A model generated the notes under the pieces. The model was not told where the DNA came from. It worked only from the letters and a program-made list of their open reading frames with translations, and made no database searches. The translations under genes and the position numbers were made by a program. Positions 34,516 to 43,301 of a stretch of 64,000 nt of DNA are shown here, piece after piece (the stretch's first letter is position 1; every line of letters starts with the position of its first letter). This stretch comes from an uncultured Niabella sp. (GTDB lineage Bacteria; Bacteroidota; Bacteroidia; Chitinophagales; Chitinophagaceae), in assembly GCA_934486785.1 (NCBI GenBank), contig CAKSQK010000002.1, positions 248,001 through 312,000 of the forward strand, written 5' to 3'.

Positions 34516-34648
34516 CTTGTTTTGCTGATTTGTATAATGCTTTTTCAACCCGGGCAAATGTAATGCAATTGCTTTAGGCTTTGGCCAATATTGAATTGTA
34601 AAAAGTCATAGCAATCTCACAAATACAAAAAATCAGGGTACAGACTAT

Positions 34649-34656
34649 TATATTTG
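34649..34656 (+). promoter_or_regulatory. -7 promoter element of the PIG-L gene
   Basis: TATATTTG, exact -7 match, ending four bases before the ATG at 34661. This would give a leaderless or near-leaderless message, the same geometry as miaE. Confidence 0.45.
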
Positions 34657-34660
34657 TAGG

Positions 34661-37156
34661 ATGAAGCGAATTTTGTTTGTCCTGCTGTATTTTTCCTTCA
34701 CCAATGGCATTTGTGCACAGGCGCCGCAATCGTGGACCTCGGGGCAAATTTTCCAGGCAATTAAAAGATTGAACGTACTTGGCTCGGCGCTTTACGTGGC
34801 CGCTCACCCCGATGATGAGAACACCCGGCTGATCACTTACCTTGCCAATGAGAAATTGTACCGAACCGGCTACCTTTCCCTCACCCGCGGCGATGGTGGC
34901 CAAAACCTCATTGGCGATGAGCAGGGCGTAGAGTTGGGCCTCATCCGCACGCAGGAACTTTTAGCCGCGCGCAGGATTGACGGCGGCGAGCAATTTTTTA
35001 GCAGCGCGTACGACTTTGGCTACTCCAAAACGCCTGAAGAAACTTTTGAAAAATGGAATAAAGAAAAAATACTGGGTGATGTGGTTTGGGTCATCCGCAG
35101 TTTTCAGCCTGATGTGATCATCACGCGCTTTCCATCTACCGGCGAAGGCGGGCACGGGCACCACACGGCATCGGCCATTTTAGCCGAAGAAGCTTTTACA
35201 GCCGCCGCTGATCCCGGGCGCTTTCCGGAACAACTCAAATATGTGCAACCCTGGCAGGCCAAGCGGGTGTTATGGAACACGTTCAACTTTGGCGGCAATA
35301 ATACCATTAGCGAAAACCAGTTTAAAATTGATGCCGGCGGCTACAACCCATTGTTGGGAAAAGGTTATGGAGAGATTGCCGCCATCAGCCGCAGCCAGCA
35401 CAAAAGCCAGGGATTTGGCTCTGCTGCCACGCGCGGGCAGATGATGGAATATTTTACCACCGTGGCTGGCCCCGCGCCAAAAACAGAACTGCTGGACGAC
35501 GTGAATACAGGCTGGGGCCGGCTGGGCAAAAATGCCGTTAATATTGAAAAACAGGTAACCGCTATTGCAAACGCTTTCGACGGCAGCCATCCGCAAAAAT
35601 CGGTTCCGGCGCTGGCAGCATTGTATCACACTGTGAATAAATTGCCGGCCAGCTATTGGAAAAAGAGGAAGCTGTCCGAAGTGGAGCAACTTATAGCACA
35701 ATGCAGCGGCCTGTTTATTGACGCATTTACCAGCCAGCCATTTGCCGTGCAAACTGACAGCATCCGGCTAAATGTAACCGTGAACAACAGGCTGGGCGCA
35801 GAGGCAGCATTGAAAACAGTTGCTATAGATGAATGGGTAAATAATACCAATACCATTTTAGACAAAAACCGCAACAATACTTTTTCTACCACTTTATTTG
35901 TGCCTGCCGGTAAAAAAATTACACAGCCATTTTGGGTGCGTGAGAAAATGGACGACGGGCATTTCAATATTCCCGACCAGCAAATGATTGGCGTAGCCGA
36001 TGTGGAGCCGGCCTTTGTTTGCAAAGTAACGGTAACCATTCATGGTACTGATTTTACATTTGAACAACCAGTGAAATACCGCCGTACCGATCCCGTAAAG
36101 GGCGAGGTGTACCAGCCTGTATATATCATTCCGCCTGCCACGCTTACCACGCACCCAGGCGTGCTGATGTTTGATAAAAACCGTAAACAAACCCGCGAGG
36201 TGATGGTGCAATTGCATCCCAACAAACACCTTGCAGGCGACCTGAAAGTAAGCCTGGCCGGGGCAGATGTGGATGAAGTGAATGAAAAGAATGCGCAACT
36301 GGCCAAAGGCATTACCAAGAGCTACAGGTTTAAAATTACCAACAACCGCCCCGAAGAAGTAAACCTGCTGACCGCCTATGCCAACCAGGCTTCAGGCAGT
36401 GATAAAACCGGTTATTTTCTCACGCTTCGCTCGATTGATTACGACCACATTCCCAGTATCAGGTATTTTTATCCTGAACTAATAAAAATGCTAAACATTG
36501 ACCTGAAGACTGCGGGCAAAAGGATCGGCTACATTCCCGGCGCGGGCGATAAAGTGATGCAGATACTGGAAGAGCTCGGTTATGAAGTAAGTATTTTAAA
36601 CCAAAACAATTTTGCACTAACCAACCTTGCGGGCTTTGACGCGATCATTACCGGCGTTAGAGCTTACAATACCAACGAATGGCTGAACAGCTATTACGAA
36701 AAGCTGATGGAGTATGTGCGTAATGGCGGCAACCTCATCGTTCAATACAATACCAGCAGCAACCTGGGCCCTGTGCGCGCTAAAATAGGTCCCTACCATT
36801 TTGACATTTCGCGCAACCGCATTACCAATGAAGAAGCAAAAGTAACCCTGCTGCAACCCAATCACCCTGCTTTTAATTATCCTAATAAAATAACCGGTAA
36901 AGACTTTGACGGCTGGCTGCAGGAGCGCAGCATTTACCATGCAAACAATTGGGACAATAATTTAACGCCGCTGATCTCGATGGCCGACCCGGGAGAGCAG
37001 CCCCACAACGGCAGCCTGGTAACGGGCAAATACGGCAAAGGCTATTTTACCTATACCGGCCTGGCTTTCTTTAGGCAACTGCCTGCCGCTGTTCCAGGCG
37101 CTTTCAGGCTGATGGCCAACCTGATCGCATTAAACCAGCAGCCGGCCCAACCATAA
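34661..37156 (+). CDS. PIG-L family deacetylase, large secreted form (831 aa)
   Basis: Signal peptide (..FTNGICAQ), then a LmbE/PIG-L zinc deacetylase domain: YVAAHPDDENTR (H49-P-D-D-E53, Zn ligands), SLTRGDGGQNL, LIRTQELLAARRIDGGEQFFSSAYDFGYSK, and EGGHGHHTASAIL with the third Zn His. Known members remove acetyl groups from GlcNAc-bearing substrates. The central part is beta-rich (about 350-590). The C-terminal about 200 residues resemble a glutamine-amidotransferase-like or ThuA-like fold (GYEVSILNQNNF, FDAIITGVRAYNTNEWL, VRNGGNLIVQYNTSSN). It heads an apparent operon with two tiny membrane proteins and an SSS symporter, suggesting periplasmic deacetylation of an imported amino-sugar conjugate. 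Confidence 0.9.
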   Translation: MKRILFVLLYFSFTNGICAQAPQSWTSGQIFQAIKRLNVLGSALYVAAHPDDENTRLITYLANEKLYRTGYLSLTRGDGGQNLIGDEQGVELGLIRTQELLAARRIDGGEQFFSSAYDFGYSKTPEETFEKWNKEKILGDVVWVIRSFQPDVIITRFPSTGEGGHGHHTASAILAEEAFTAAADPGRFPEQLKYVQPWQAKRVLWNTFNFGGNNTISENQFKIDAGGYNPLLGKGYGEIAAISRSQHKSQGFGSAATRGQMMEYFTTVAGPAPKTELLDDVNTGWGRLGKNAVNIEKQVTAIANAFDGSHPQKSVPALAALYHTVNKLPASYWKKRKLSEVEQLIAQCSGLFIDAFTSQPFAVQTDSIRLNVTVNNRLGAEAALKTVAIDEWVNNTNTILDKNRNNTFSTTLFVPAGKKITQPFWVREKMDDGHFNIPDQQMIGVADVEPAFVCKVTVTIHGTDFTFEQPVKYRRTDPVKGEVYQPVYIIPPATLTTHPGVLMFDKNRKQTREVMVQLHPNKHLAGDLKVSLAGADVDEVNEKNAQLAKGITKSYRFKITNNRPEEVNLLTAYANQASGSDKTGYFLTLRSIDYDHIPSIRYFYPELIKMLNIDLKTAGKRIGYIPGAGDKVMQILEELGYEVSILNQNNFALTNLAGFDAIITGVRAYNTNEWLNSYYEKLMEYVRNGGNLIVQYNTSSNLGPVRAKIGPYHFDISRNRITNEEAKVTLLQPNHPAFNYPNKITGKDFDGWLQERSIYHANNWDNNLTPLISMADPGEQPHNGSLVTGKYGKGYFTYTGLAFFRQLPAAVPGAFRLMANLIALNQQPAQP

Positions 37157-37165
37157 CCAGTAGAA

Positions 37166-37363
37166 ATGAGCAATAAAAGAAACGATATCAATAAAGAAAA
37201 AACGTATTTTGGCATCAGGCGTGGAGAAATGGCTTTTCTGGTGGCGATCGTGCTGGGACTGTTGGTTGGCACCATGGTTAAGCAGGTAAGGCTGGGGCTG
37301 TTGCTTGGGCTCATAATAGGCCTGGGCATTGTGTTCCTCAATATGTTTCGCAATAAAAAATAA
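37166..37363 (+). CDS. Small membrane protein with two predicted helices (65 aa)
   Basis: Charged N-terminus (SNKRNDINKEKTYFGIRRGE) followed by two hydrophobic segments, MAFLVAIVLGLLVGTMV and LGLLLGLIIGLGIVFLNMF, separated by a short basic turn KQVR. It starts 9 bp after the PIG-L stop, so it is clearly in the same transcript. No named family is recognised. It is a real-gene candidate because of the tight spacing, a plausible membrane topology and a location between the deacetylase and the symporter. Confidence 0.7.
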   Translation: MSNKRNDINKEKTYFGIRRGEMAFLVAIVLGLLVGTMVKQVRLGLLLGLIIGLGIVFLNMFRNKK

Positions 37364-37474
37364 TCATTGCCATTGCGGTAGTTTCTTTTCTGATGCTGCC
37401 TTCCGGCTTATTAAACGTGCCTGATGGCCTGATATAATCCATATTATTTTTATTCATTTCATCAATAAAAAGAG

Positions 37475-37603
37475 ATGGCAGAAAACCCACACGATAACAA
37501 ACCGCCTTTATTCAAAACATGGACAGGATGGTACCTCTTTGTCATTTTATGCCTGGTGGCGCAGATCGTTTTCTATTATTACTTAACTAAAATATACTCA
37601 TGA
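37475..37603 (+). CDS. Single-pass mini-protein coupled to the SSS symporter (42 aa)
   Basis: ATG at 37475, preceded by AAAAAGAG, encodes 42 residues: a soluble start MAENPHDNKPPLFKTWTG and one transmembrane helix WYLFVILCLVAQIVFYYYL ending TKIYS. Its stop overlaps the symporter start (ATGA at 37600-37603), the arrangement used for translational coupling of subunits. This suggests a small accessory subunit of the transporter, as is known for some other sodium:solute symporters. It is too short to be found by usual ORF cut-offs. Confidence 0.75.
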   Translation: MAENPHDNKPPLFKTWTGWYLFVILCLVAQIVFYYYLTKIYS

Positions 37604-39315
37604 GTAATTTAGACTGGGTGGTACTGGTTGTAACGCTGGCGCTGATCATTATTTATGGAGTATATAAAAGCCGTACCACAAAAGACCTGGACGGCTACCT
37701 GCTTTCGAACCGCAGCCTGCCGTGGTATATTATTTTGCTGAGCATCATGGGCACGCAGGCCAGCGCCATTACGTTTATTTCGGCACCCGGGCAGGCCTAT
37801 ACAGATGGGATGCGCTTTGTGCAATATTATTTTGGGCTTCCGCTGGCTGCCATTGTTATCTGTATTTCTTTTATACCAGCCTTTAGCAGGCTGAAAGTGT
37901 ACACCGCATACGAATACCTCGAAAACCGCTTCGATTTGAAGACAAGGGCCGTTACCTCTTTTTTATTTTTATTACAACGCGGATTGTCAACCGGCATCAG
38001 CGTGTTTGCACCATCTATCGTTTTGTCACTTTTATTTGGCTGGAACATTTACATCACCATCTTATTGATTGGCGGCATGCTGATCATTTACACGGTAATG
38101 GGCGGCGCCAAAGCGGTGGCACACACCCAAAAAATTCAATTCCTCATCATAATGGGCGCCATGTGCCTGGCCGCTTATTATATCATCAAACGATTGCCGC
38201 AAAACATCGGGCTTACAGATGCGTTATCCATTGGCGGCAAGCTGGAAAAGCTCAATATCATCACAACCGGCATTAAGGAAGACGGGCAGTTTGACTGGGG
38301 CGACCGCTACAACATTTTCAGCGGCATACTGGGCAGTTTCTTTTTCATGCTCTCTTATTTTGGCACCGATCAAAGCCAAGTAGGGCGCTACCTTACAGCC
38401 AAAAACCTGAGAGAAAGCCGCCTGGGCATTTTAATGAATGGCATTGTAAAAGTGCCCATGCAATTTTTTATTTTGATGATCGGCGTACTGGTTTTTACCT
38501 TTTACCAGTTTAACAGCGCGCCTGCATTTTTTAATAATTATGAGCTGAAACGGCTCGAAACATCTCCTTACAAAAATGAACTGGCAGTACTGCAGCAGCA
38601 ACTCGACGTAATAGACGCTGAAAAAAGTACCGTGCTGGCAGAGTATGGCAGCAATAAATCCGGACAGGCATTGCTGCACATGCAGCAGTTGCAAGCGCAA
38701 ACTGATGAAGTGCGAAAATCCATCAAAGAACTGATCAAAAAGAATAATGGGAAAGACAATGACACCAACTATATTTTTCTGCGCTTTGTTTTAGATCATT
38801 TACCTGCAGGCCTTGTGGGGCTTATTATTGCAGTGATCTTCCTGGCAAGCTGGAGCAGCATTGGCGCGGCGCTCAACTCTTTGGCATCAACTACTATTGT
38901 TGATGTGCACAAAAGGCTGCTGCGAAAAAACGATACAAATGAAAAGGATTATAAGTTTTCAAAATTGTACTCGCTGCTTTGGGGGCTGTTTTGTATTGGC
39001 ATTGCCATGTATGTAAGCAGTTCAGACGGCAGTTTGATTGAAGCGGTGAACATTCTGGGCTCTTTGTTTTACGGAACCATACTGGGCATTTACCTGGTGG
39101 CTTTCTACGCTAAAAAAGTAAAAGGCAATGCCGTGTTCATAGCTGCCATACTTTCAGAAGCGCTGGTTGTGGTCCTGTTCTCGTTAAACGAAGCAAAAGT
39201 GATCAGCCTGGGCTGGTTGTGGTTGAGCGCCATCGGGGCTTTGTCGGTTGTAGGTTTTGGGCTGCTTATGCAATACCTGCTTCCCCGCAAACCTAAAATT
39301 TCAACTACAGGTTAA
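37600..39315 (+). CDS. Sodium:solute symporter (SSS/SLC5 family, 571 aa)
   Basis: Na+-coupled inner-membrane transporter with about 13 predicted helices. The start LDWVVLVVTLALIIIYGVYKSRTTKDLDGYLLSNRSLPWY, then MGTQASAITFISAPGQAY (Na+ site region), MGGAKAVAHTQKIQF and SWSSIGAALNSLASTTIVDVHKRL are typical. Between helices, residues about 305-395 form a hydrophilic, Gln-rich coiled-coil insertion (NELAVLQQQLDVIDAEKST..MQQLQAQTDEVRKSI), larger than in classical SSS proteins. Substrate unknown; the PIG-L context hints at a sugar or amino-sugar. Last gene of the operon; the convergent dipeptidase ends 3 bp beyond. Confidence 0.93.
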   Translation: MSNLDWVVLVVTLALIIIYGVYKSRTTKDLDGYLLSNRSLPWYIILLSIMGTQASAITFISAPGQAYTDGMRFVQYYFGLPLAAIVICISFIPAFSRLKVYTAYEYLENRFDLKTRAVTSFLFLLQRGLSTGISVFAPSIVLSLLFGWNIYITILLIGGMLIIYTVMGGAKAVAHTQKIQFLIIMGAMCLAAYYIIKRLPQNIGLTDALSIGGKLEKLNIITTGIKEDGQFDWGDRYNIFSGILGSFFFMLSYFGTDQSQVGRYLTAKNLRESRLGILMNGIVKVPMQFFILMIGVLVFTFYQFNSAPAFFNNYELKRLETSPYKNELAVLQQQLDVIDAEKSTVLAEYGSNKSGQALLHMQQLQAQTDEVRKSIKELIKKNNGKDNDTNYIFLRFVLDHLPAGLVGLIIAVIFLASWSSIGAALNSLASTTIVDVHKRLLRKNDTNEKDYKFSKLYSLLWGLFCIGIAMYVSSSDGSLIEAVNILGSLFYGTILGIYLVAFYAKKVKGNAVFIAAILSEALVVVLFSLNEAKVISLGWLWLSAIGALSVVGFGLLMQYLLPRKPKISTTG

Positions 39316-39318
39316 ACC

Positions 39319-40017
39319 TCAGCCATCACGTTTAGTGCGAAACTTCGCTAATTTTTTAAAAGGTATGTTCAACACTTCGAAAGTGGCGGGGCTTTTATAA
39401 GTATAATGCCACCATTCTTCGGTGTAGGGTTCAAAGCCATGTTTTTGCATGACTGTTTTCAGCAGTTCGCGATTGTGCAAAACCTGCGGCGGTAAATTTA
39501 TAAAAGGATGATGCGCTGTGTCTGTAAAATTATCAAACCCTGTTCCCATATCTAATTCCCTTCCGGTTGAGAGTTCGATAATGGTAAGGTCAACCGCCGT
39601 GCCGCGGTTGTGATTGCTGCCGCGTGAAGGATTGGCCACATAACGCTCATCCTGCACCAGGTCCCAAAAGCTTTTGCTCACGCTCCAGGGGCGGTAAGCG
39701 TCAAAAACTTTGATGCCATAACCTTTTTGATTCAGTTCCTGCTGAACACCGGCCAGCGCCAGCGCCGCATTCTTTCGTAAAAAAGTAATGTTCGTACCGC
39801 GCGCATACATCCTGCGCTGCATAAAATTATCGCGGGTGGCATATTTCAGATCATATACCACGGCATTCACTACCTGCTTCAATTCTACCATCTGCTTTTC
39901 GGTAGTATGCTTCACCGATTGAAGATATTCTTTATAAGTAGTGAGCATGGGCGGCTTTTGCGCCTGCGCCATTTGCGATGTACATAATAACATGGAAAGA
40001 AAATATCGCCGCATCAT
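39319..40017 (-). CDS. D-Ala-D-Ala dipeptidase, VanX/DdpX type (232 aa, secreted)
   Basis: M15D zinc peptidase cleaving D-Ala-D-Ala. A signal peptide (..CTSQMAQAQ) precedes the domain. Zinc and catalytic residues are visible: SNHNRGTAVD (H136, D143), TAHH, and EEWWHY (E201, H204), plus VFDAYRPWSVSK with the conserved Arg. Export argues for recycling of peptidoglycan-derived dipeptide rather than vancomycin resistance; no vanHA or vanRS genes are present. It starts 2 bp after the stop of the phosphatase gene upstream and so is cotranscribed with it. Confidence 0.92.
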   Translation of the reverse strand: MMRRYFLSMLLCTSQMAQAQKPPMLTTYKEYLQSVKHTTEKQMVELKQVVNAVVYDLKYATRDNFMQRRMYARGTNITFLRKNAALALAGVQQELNQKGYGIKVFDAYRPWSVSKSFWDLVQDERYVANPSRGSNHNRGTAVDLTIIELSTGRELDMGTGFDNFTDTAHHPFINLPPQVLHNRELLKTVMQKHGFEPYTEEWWHYTYKSPATFEVLNIPFKKLAKFRTKRDG

Positions 40018-40019
40018 CG

Positions 40020-40826
40020 CTATTTTATTTTTAATTCAGCCAATACCGGCAGATGGTCGGAAGCGTAAGGCTCCTGCACCACTTTATGCGAAAGCACCTG
40101 AAAGGCATTATTGGGTTTGAACGCAATAAAATCAATCGTGCGGGTGGGATTTACCTGCGGAATGGTAGGCGCGCAGTTGGTGCACGTTAATAAAAACTGC
40201 GATTGAATGATCTTTATCACTTCGCTGTTTTCCGTGGCGTTAAAATCTCCTGCAATGATCACAGGCAACGATATTTCTGCTGCAATGCGGTTGATCTCAC
40301 GGGCCTGCAGCAGGCGATTTACGGCAGGGCGTTGCGCATCAAGGTGGGTGCTTCCGAATTTTATTTTTTTGCCATTGGGCAGCGATACTGTAGCAAGGCT
40401 CAGCACCCTGGGTTCTCCATTGGTGGAAGCATCAGTGGGCAGCCGGTGCGTTTGCATATCCGTTAAAGGATATTTTGATAAAATGGCTACGCCGTAATCG
40501 CCACCGTCGTAATCAATGGCTTTTGAAAAATGAAAAGAAGGATACCCGGCTTTTTCAGCTATTTCACGTGCCTGGTTGATCTTACCTGAGCGGCTCACAT
40601 TTACATCCACTTCCTGCAGGGCTACAATGTCAGGGCTTTCGCGCTTGAGCACGTTCACAATGGCATCCACATCAATCAGCCCGGGTTTTGAAGGCGGGTT
40701 GGCATGATGAATATTATAGGCCATCACTTTTAATGTTCCCGAATCTGCTTTTGCAGGAATATGCTTCGGCATGCACGATGAAAAAATTAGCGTAAGGATC
40801 AAAAAAATACCAATGTTGTGTCTCAT
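40020..40826 (-). CDS. Endonuclease/exonuclease/phosphatase-family lipoprotein (268 aa)
   Basis: Lipoprotein signal peptide with lipobox FSSC (Cys about residue 18). EEP fold with VMAYNIHHAN, PDIVALQEVDVN (metal Glu), FGSTHLDAQ, VIIAGDFNATENS (catalytic Asp/Asn) and YASDHLPVLAELK (terminal Asp-His). Secreted Bacteroidota members act on sugar phosphates, phospholipids or nucleic acids; which applies is unknown. It forms a two-gene unit with the downstream VanX-like dipeptidase and follows the dehydrogenase gene by 18 bp. Confidence 0.9.
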   Translation of the reverse strand: MRHNIGIFLILTLIFSSCMPKHIPAKADSGTLKVMAYNIHHANPPSKPGLIDVDAIVNVLKRESPDIVALQEVDVNVSRSGKINQAREIAEKAGYPSFHFSKAIDYDGGDYGVAILSKYPLTDMQTHRLPTDASTNGEPRVLSLATVSLPNGKKIKFGSTHLDAQRPAVNRLLQAREINRIAAEISLPVIIAGDFNATENSEVIKIIQSQFLLTCTNCAPTIPQVNPTRTIDFIAFKPNNAFQVLSHKVVQEPYASDHLPVLAELKIK

Positions 40827-40844
40827 GCTTTTGTTTTTATAATT

Positions 40845-42044
40845 TTATTCGTTAACGTAATTATTTAAATAAGAAAAATGGTCGGTCAGTGCTCCCTTGC
40901 TTGCAATGGTAGCCCGGGCTATCAGCGGCGAATGATTCTTAATAAGATCATCCAGCACGTACTTTATAAACTGCTCACCAAAATACCGGCTGGCATCTCG
41001 CGGCAGTTCATTGGGAAGATTGCCCACTGCCATCAAATCAATGGAATTAGAAAGGTAAGGTTGCGTTTTTTCAAACGTGGTTCTATCTACTCCATAAACC
41101 GGGTCTTCGATGGTTTGACTGCCAACATTCAGAGGGATGGAGCCATTCACATCATCGGAAACATCAGCAATGGTTTGAATGATAAAGCTATTATCGTTCA
41201 CATCAGCTTTTTCAAATAAGCGCGGGATGGAAGCATCCCAAAAAACACCATTCATTAAAATATCAGATTGTGCCGCGTAAGGCAAAAACCTGCTCACATA
41301 GTTTTGCGGGTTTTGATGAAAATCATCCCTGCTATAGTTACCTTTTTGTTTGTGAATGTAAAGATCCTGCCCTTTCAACTGCGTGTAAACCGGGTAAGCA
41401 AATCGGCGCACCAAGTAGTCGCCGGGTTCCACTTCATGAATGCCCATCAGGTTCATGATCTCAATAATGCCATGCGCCACCCGGCCGCTGCCTGTGATCA
41501 CAATTTTTACGTTGGGAAGCTTTAAACCAAAGTAAGTATGTATAAGCTCCTTAAAACTTTTTTGCTTATAAACCCGCTTCATTTTATACAACCCGGTACG
41601 GTTACCATAAGCCCACATGCCATTGTGCGCGCCCACGATGCCGGCAAAAAAACCAAAACCTATTATCCGCTGCCCGTCTTCATGCTCCAGGCATTCGTAA
41701 TCTACCAGCGTTATGTTTTTTTCGAGAATGGTTTTAAGCAACTGGCGGTTATGGGGTTGCTTTTTTCTGGTGTGTGAAAAGAACAGGTACGTTTTGCCGG
41801 CAATTAAATCTGCCACAGGCACTTCTTTAATGCCCAGTAAAATGTCACACTGCTGCATGTCGTCGCTTAGTTGCACACCGGCTCTTTCATATTCACTGTT
41901 TTTATAGCACCTCGCGTCAGAAGGCTGAACGATGACCTGCAGATCGCTCCTGTTTTGCCACAGCCATTTGCATTGATCCGGCGTGAGCGGCACCCGGTTA
42001 TCCTGCGGAGTTTTCCCTTCTCTTATGAGGCCGATCTTAATCAT
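40845..42044 (-). CDS. NAD(P)-dependent amino-acid dehydrogenase-like protein (AlaDH/PNT and saccharopine-dehydrogenase type, 399 aa)
   Basis: N-terminal AlaDH/PNT-like domain (KIGLIREGKTPQDNRVPLTPDQ, FSHTRKKQPHNRQLL, LVDYECLEHEDGQRIIGFG) and a Rossmann domain with VKIVITGSGRVAHGIIEIMNLMG (GxGxxA). The C-terminal part has DILMNGVFWDASIPRLFEKADV and TIADVSDDVNGSIP, as in lysine-forming (LYS1-type) saccharopine dehydrogenases. The exact substrate is not clear; lysine or alanine metabolism is most likely. Upstream of the phosphatase-dipeptidase pair on the same strand with an 18-bp gap. Confidence 0.82.
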   Translation of the reverse strand: MIKIGLIREGKTPQDNRVPLTPDQCKWLWQNRSDLQVIVQPSDARCYKNSEYERAGVQLSDDMQQCDILLGIKEVPVADLIAGKTYLFFSHTRKKQPHNRQLLKTILEKNITLVDYECLEHEDGQRIIGFGFFAGIVGAHNGMWAYGNRTGLYKMKRVYKQKSFKELIHTYFGLKLPNVKIVITGSGRVAHGIIEIMNLMGIHEVEPGDYLVRRFAYPVYTQLKGQDLYIHKQKGNYSRDDFHQNPQNYVSRFLPYAAQSDILMNGVFWDASIPRLFEKADVNDNSFIIQTIADVSDDVNGSIPLNVGSQTIEDPVYGVDRTTFEKTQPYLSNSIDLMAVGNLPNELPRDASRYFGEQFIKYVLDDLIKNHSPLIARATIASKGALTDHFSYLNNYVNE

Positions 42045-42255
42045 TAGCTATGGTATTTCGAACAATGCTGAAAGGTAAATGTTATTTTTAAAACATCTTA
42101 TACAGAAATGCAGATGCTTAAAAAAATATGGAAAGTTTTTACCAGGATCATCATACCACGCAAAAGTTGTTGCAAATAATCCACTGATGTTTTTCAAACA
42201 GGCAGGGCGGCATCTTATACACTTATAAAAACAGTAATTTCGCCTGGTAAAACTC

Positions 42256-43290
42256 ATGTTCATGATTAACAGGAAAAAATTTCTGCAGATTAGCGGCCTT
42301 GGAATGTTCTCCACCCTCATCTTTAAAAATACGCCTGCACGTAATTCACCTCAATCAGGCGGGCCTATTGTTATCTCTACCTGGAACCAGGGCATTGCAG
42401 CCAACCGCGGCGCCTGGGAAATACTGGGCAAGGGCGGCAGTGCTTTAGATGCCGTGGAAAAGGGCGTAATGACCATTGAGGCTTCGCAGGATTGCTGTGT
42501 GGGCCTTGGCGCCAATCCTGACCGTGATGGGTTTGTAACGCTTGACGCCTGCATTATGGACCACCGGTTCAATTGCGGCAGCGTGGCTTTTTTGGAGCGC
42601 ATCAAGCACCCGGTATCCGTGGCCCGGCGCATCATGGAAAAAACACCGCACGTGATGCTGGTGGGCGATGGCGCACAAAAATTTGCCCTGGCTGAAGGTT
42701 TTACGCTGGAGCCGCAGGAGCTTTCTGAACCCGCTAAAAAAGAATATGAAAAATGGCTGAAAGAATCGAAATACGAACCGGCCATTAACCGGGAAAATAT
42801 TGAAAACAAGCGCCACGGCCCCTTTGCTCCGGCACAATTAAGTAATGGCGAATGGAACCACGATACCATTGGAATGGTAGCCATGGATGCAAAAGGAAAT
42901 TTAAGCGGCAGTTGTTCCACATCAGGTATGGGGTTTAAAATGCGCGGCCGCTTGGGCGATTCTCCCATTATTGGCGCAGGACTTTATGTAGACAATAACG
43001 TGGGCGCCTGCACGGCCACAGGCCAGGGCGAAGATGTGATACGGGTTGCCGGCAGCCACAGCGTGATAGAAATGATGCGCCAGGGTTATGGCCCTGAAGA
43101 GGCCTGCAAAAAAATCATCGAGCGCATTGTAAAAATAAAAGGAGAAGATGCTAAAAAAATACAGGTGGCTTTTTTAGCGCTCAACAAACATGGCATACCC
43201 GGCGCGTTTGCTATTCATAAGGGATTTACCTACGCATTAAGAACAGACAGCGGTGAAAGACTGGTTACTGCCAATAGCTGGTTTTCATAA
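42256..43290 (+). CDS. N4-(beta-N-acetylglucosaminyl)-L-asparaginase (glycosylasparaginase)
   Basis: Ntn-hydrolase splitting the GlcNAc-Asn bond of N-glycoproteins. The precursor self-cleaves before Thr204 in NHDTIGMVAMD; further blocks are GGSALDAVEKGVMTIE, CVGLGANPDRDGFVTLDACIMD, SGSCSTSGMGFKMRGRLGDSPIIGAGLYVDNNVGACTATGQGED. The N-terminus (INRKKFLQISGLGMFSTLIF) looks like an export signal, Tat-like but lacking a full RR pair. Together with cutC 11 bp downstream it forms a two-gene unit. A -7-like TAATTTCG lies at 42235-42242. Confidence 0.94.
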   Translation: MFMINRKKFLQISGLGMFSTLIFKNTPARNSPQSGGPIVISTWNQGIAANRGAWEILGKGGSALDAVEKGVMTIEASQDCCVGLGANPDRDGFVTLDACIMDHRFNCGSVAFLERIKHPVSVARRIMEKTPHVMLVGDGAQKFALAEGFTLEPQELSEPAKKEYEKWLKESKYEPAINRENIENKRHGPFAPAQLSNGEWNHDTIGMVAMDAKGNLSGSCSTSGMGFKMRGRLGDSPIIGAGLYVDNNVGACTATGQGEDVIRVAGSHSVIEMMRQGYGPEEACKKIIERIVKIKGEDAKKIQVAFLALNKHGIPGAFAIHKGFTYALRTDSGERLVTANSWFS

Positions 43291-43301
43291 AATATATAAT
43301 C

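Noticed and set aside
39319..40017. Vancomycin resistance (VanX)
   Set aside because: No vanH, vanA ligase or vanRS partner; the protein is exported, which fits dipeptide recycling.
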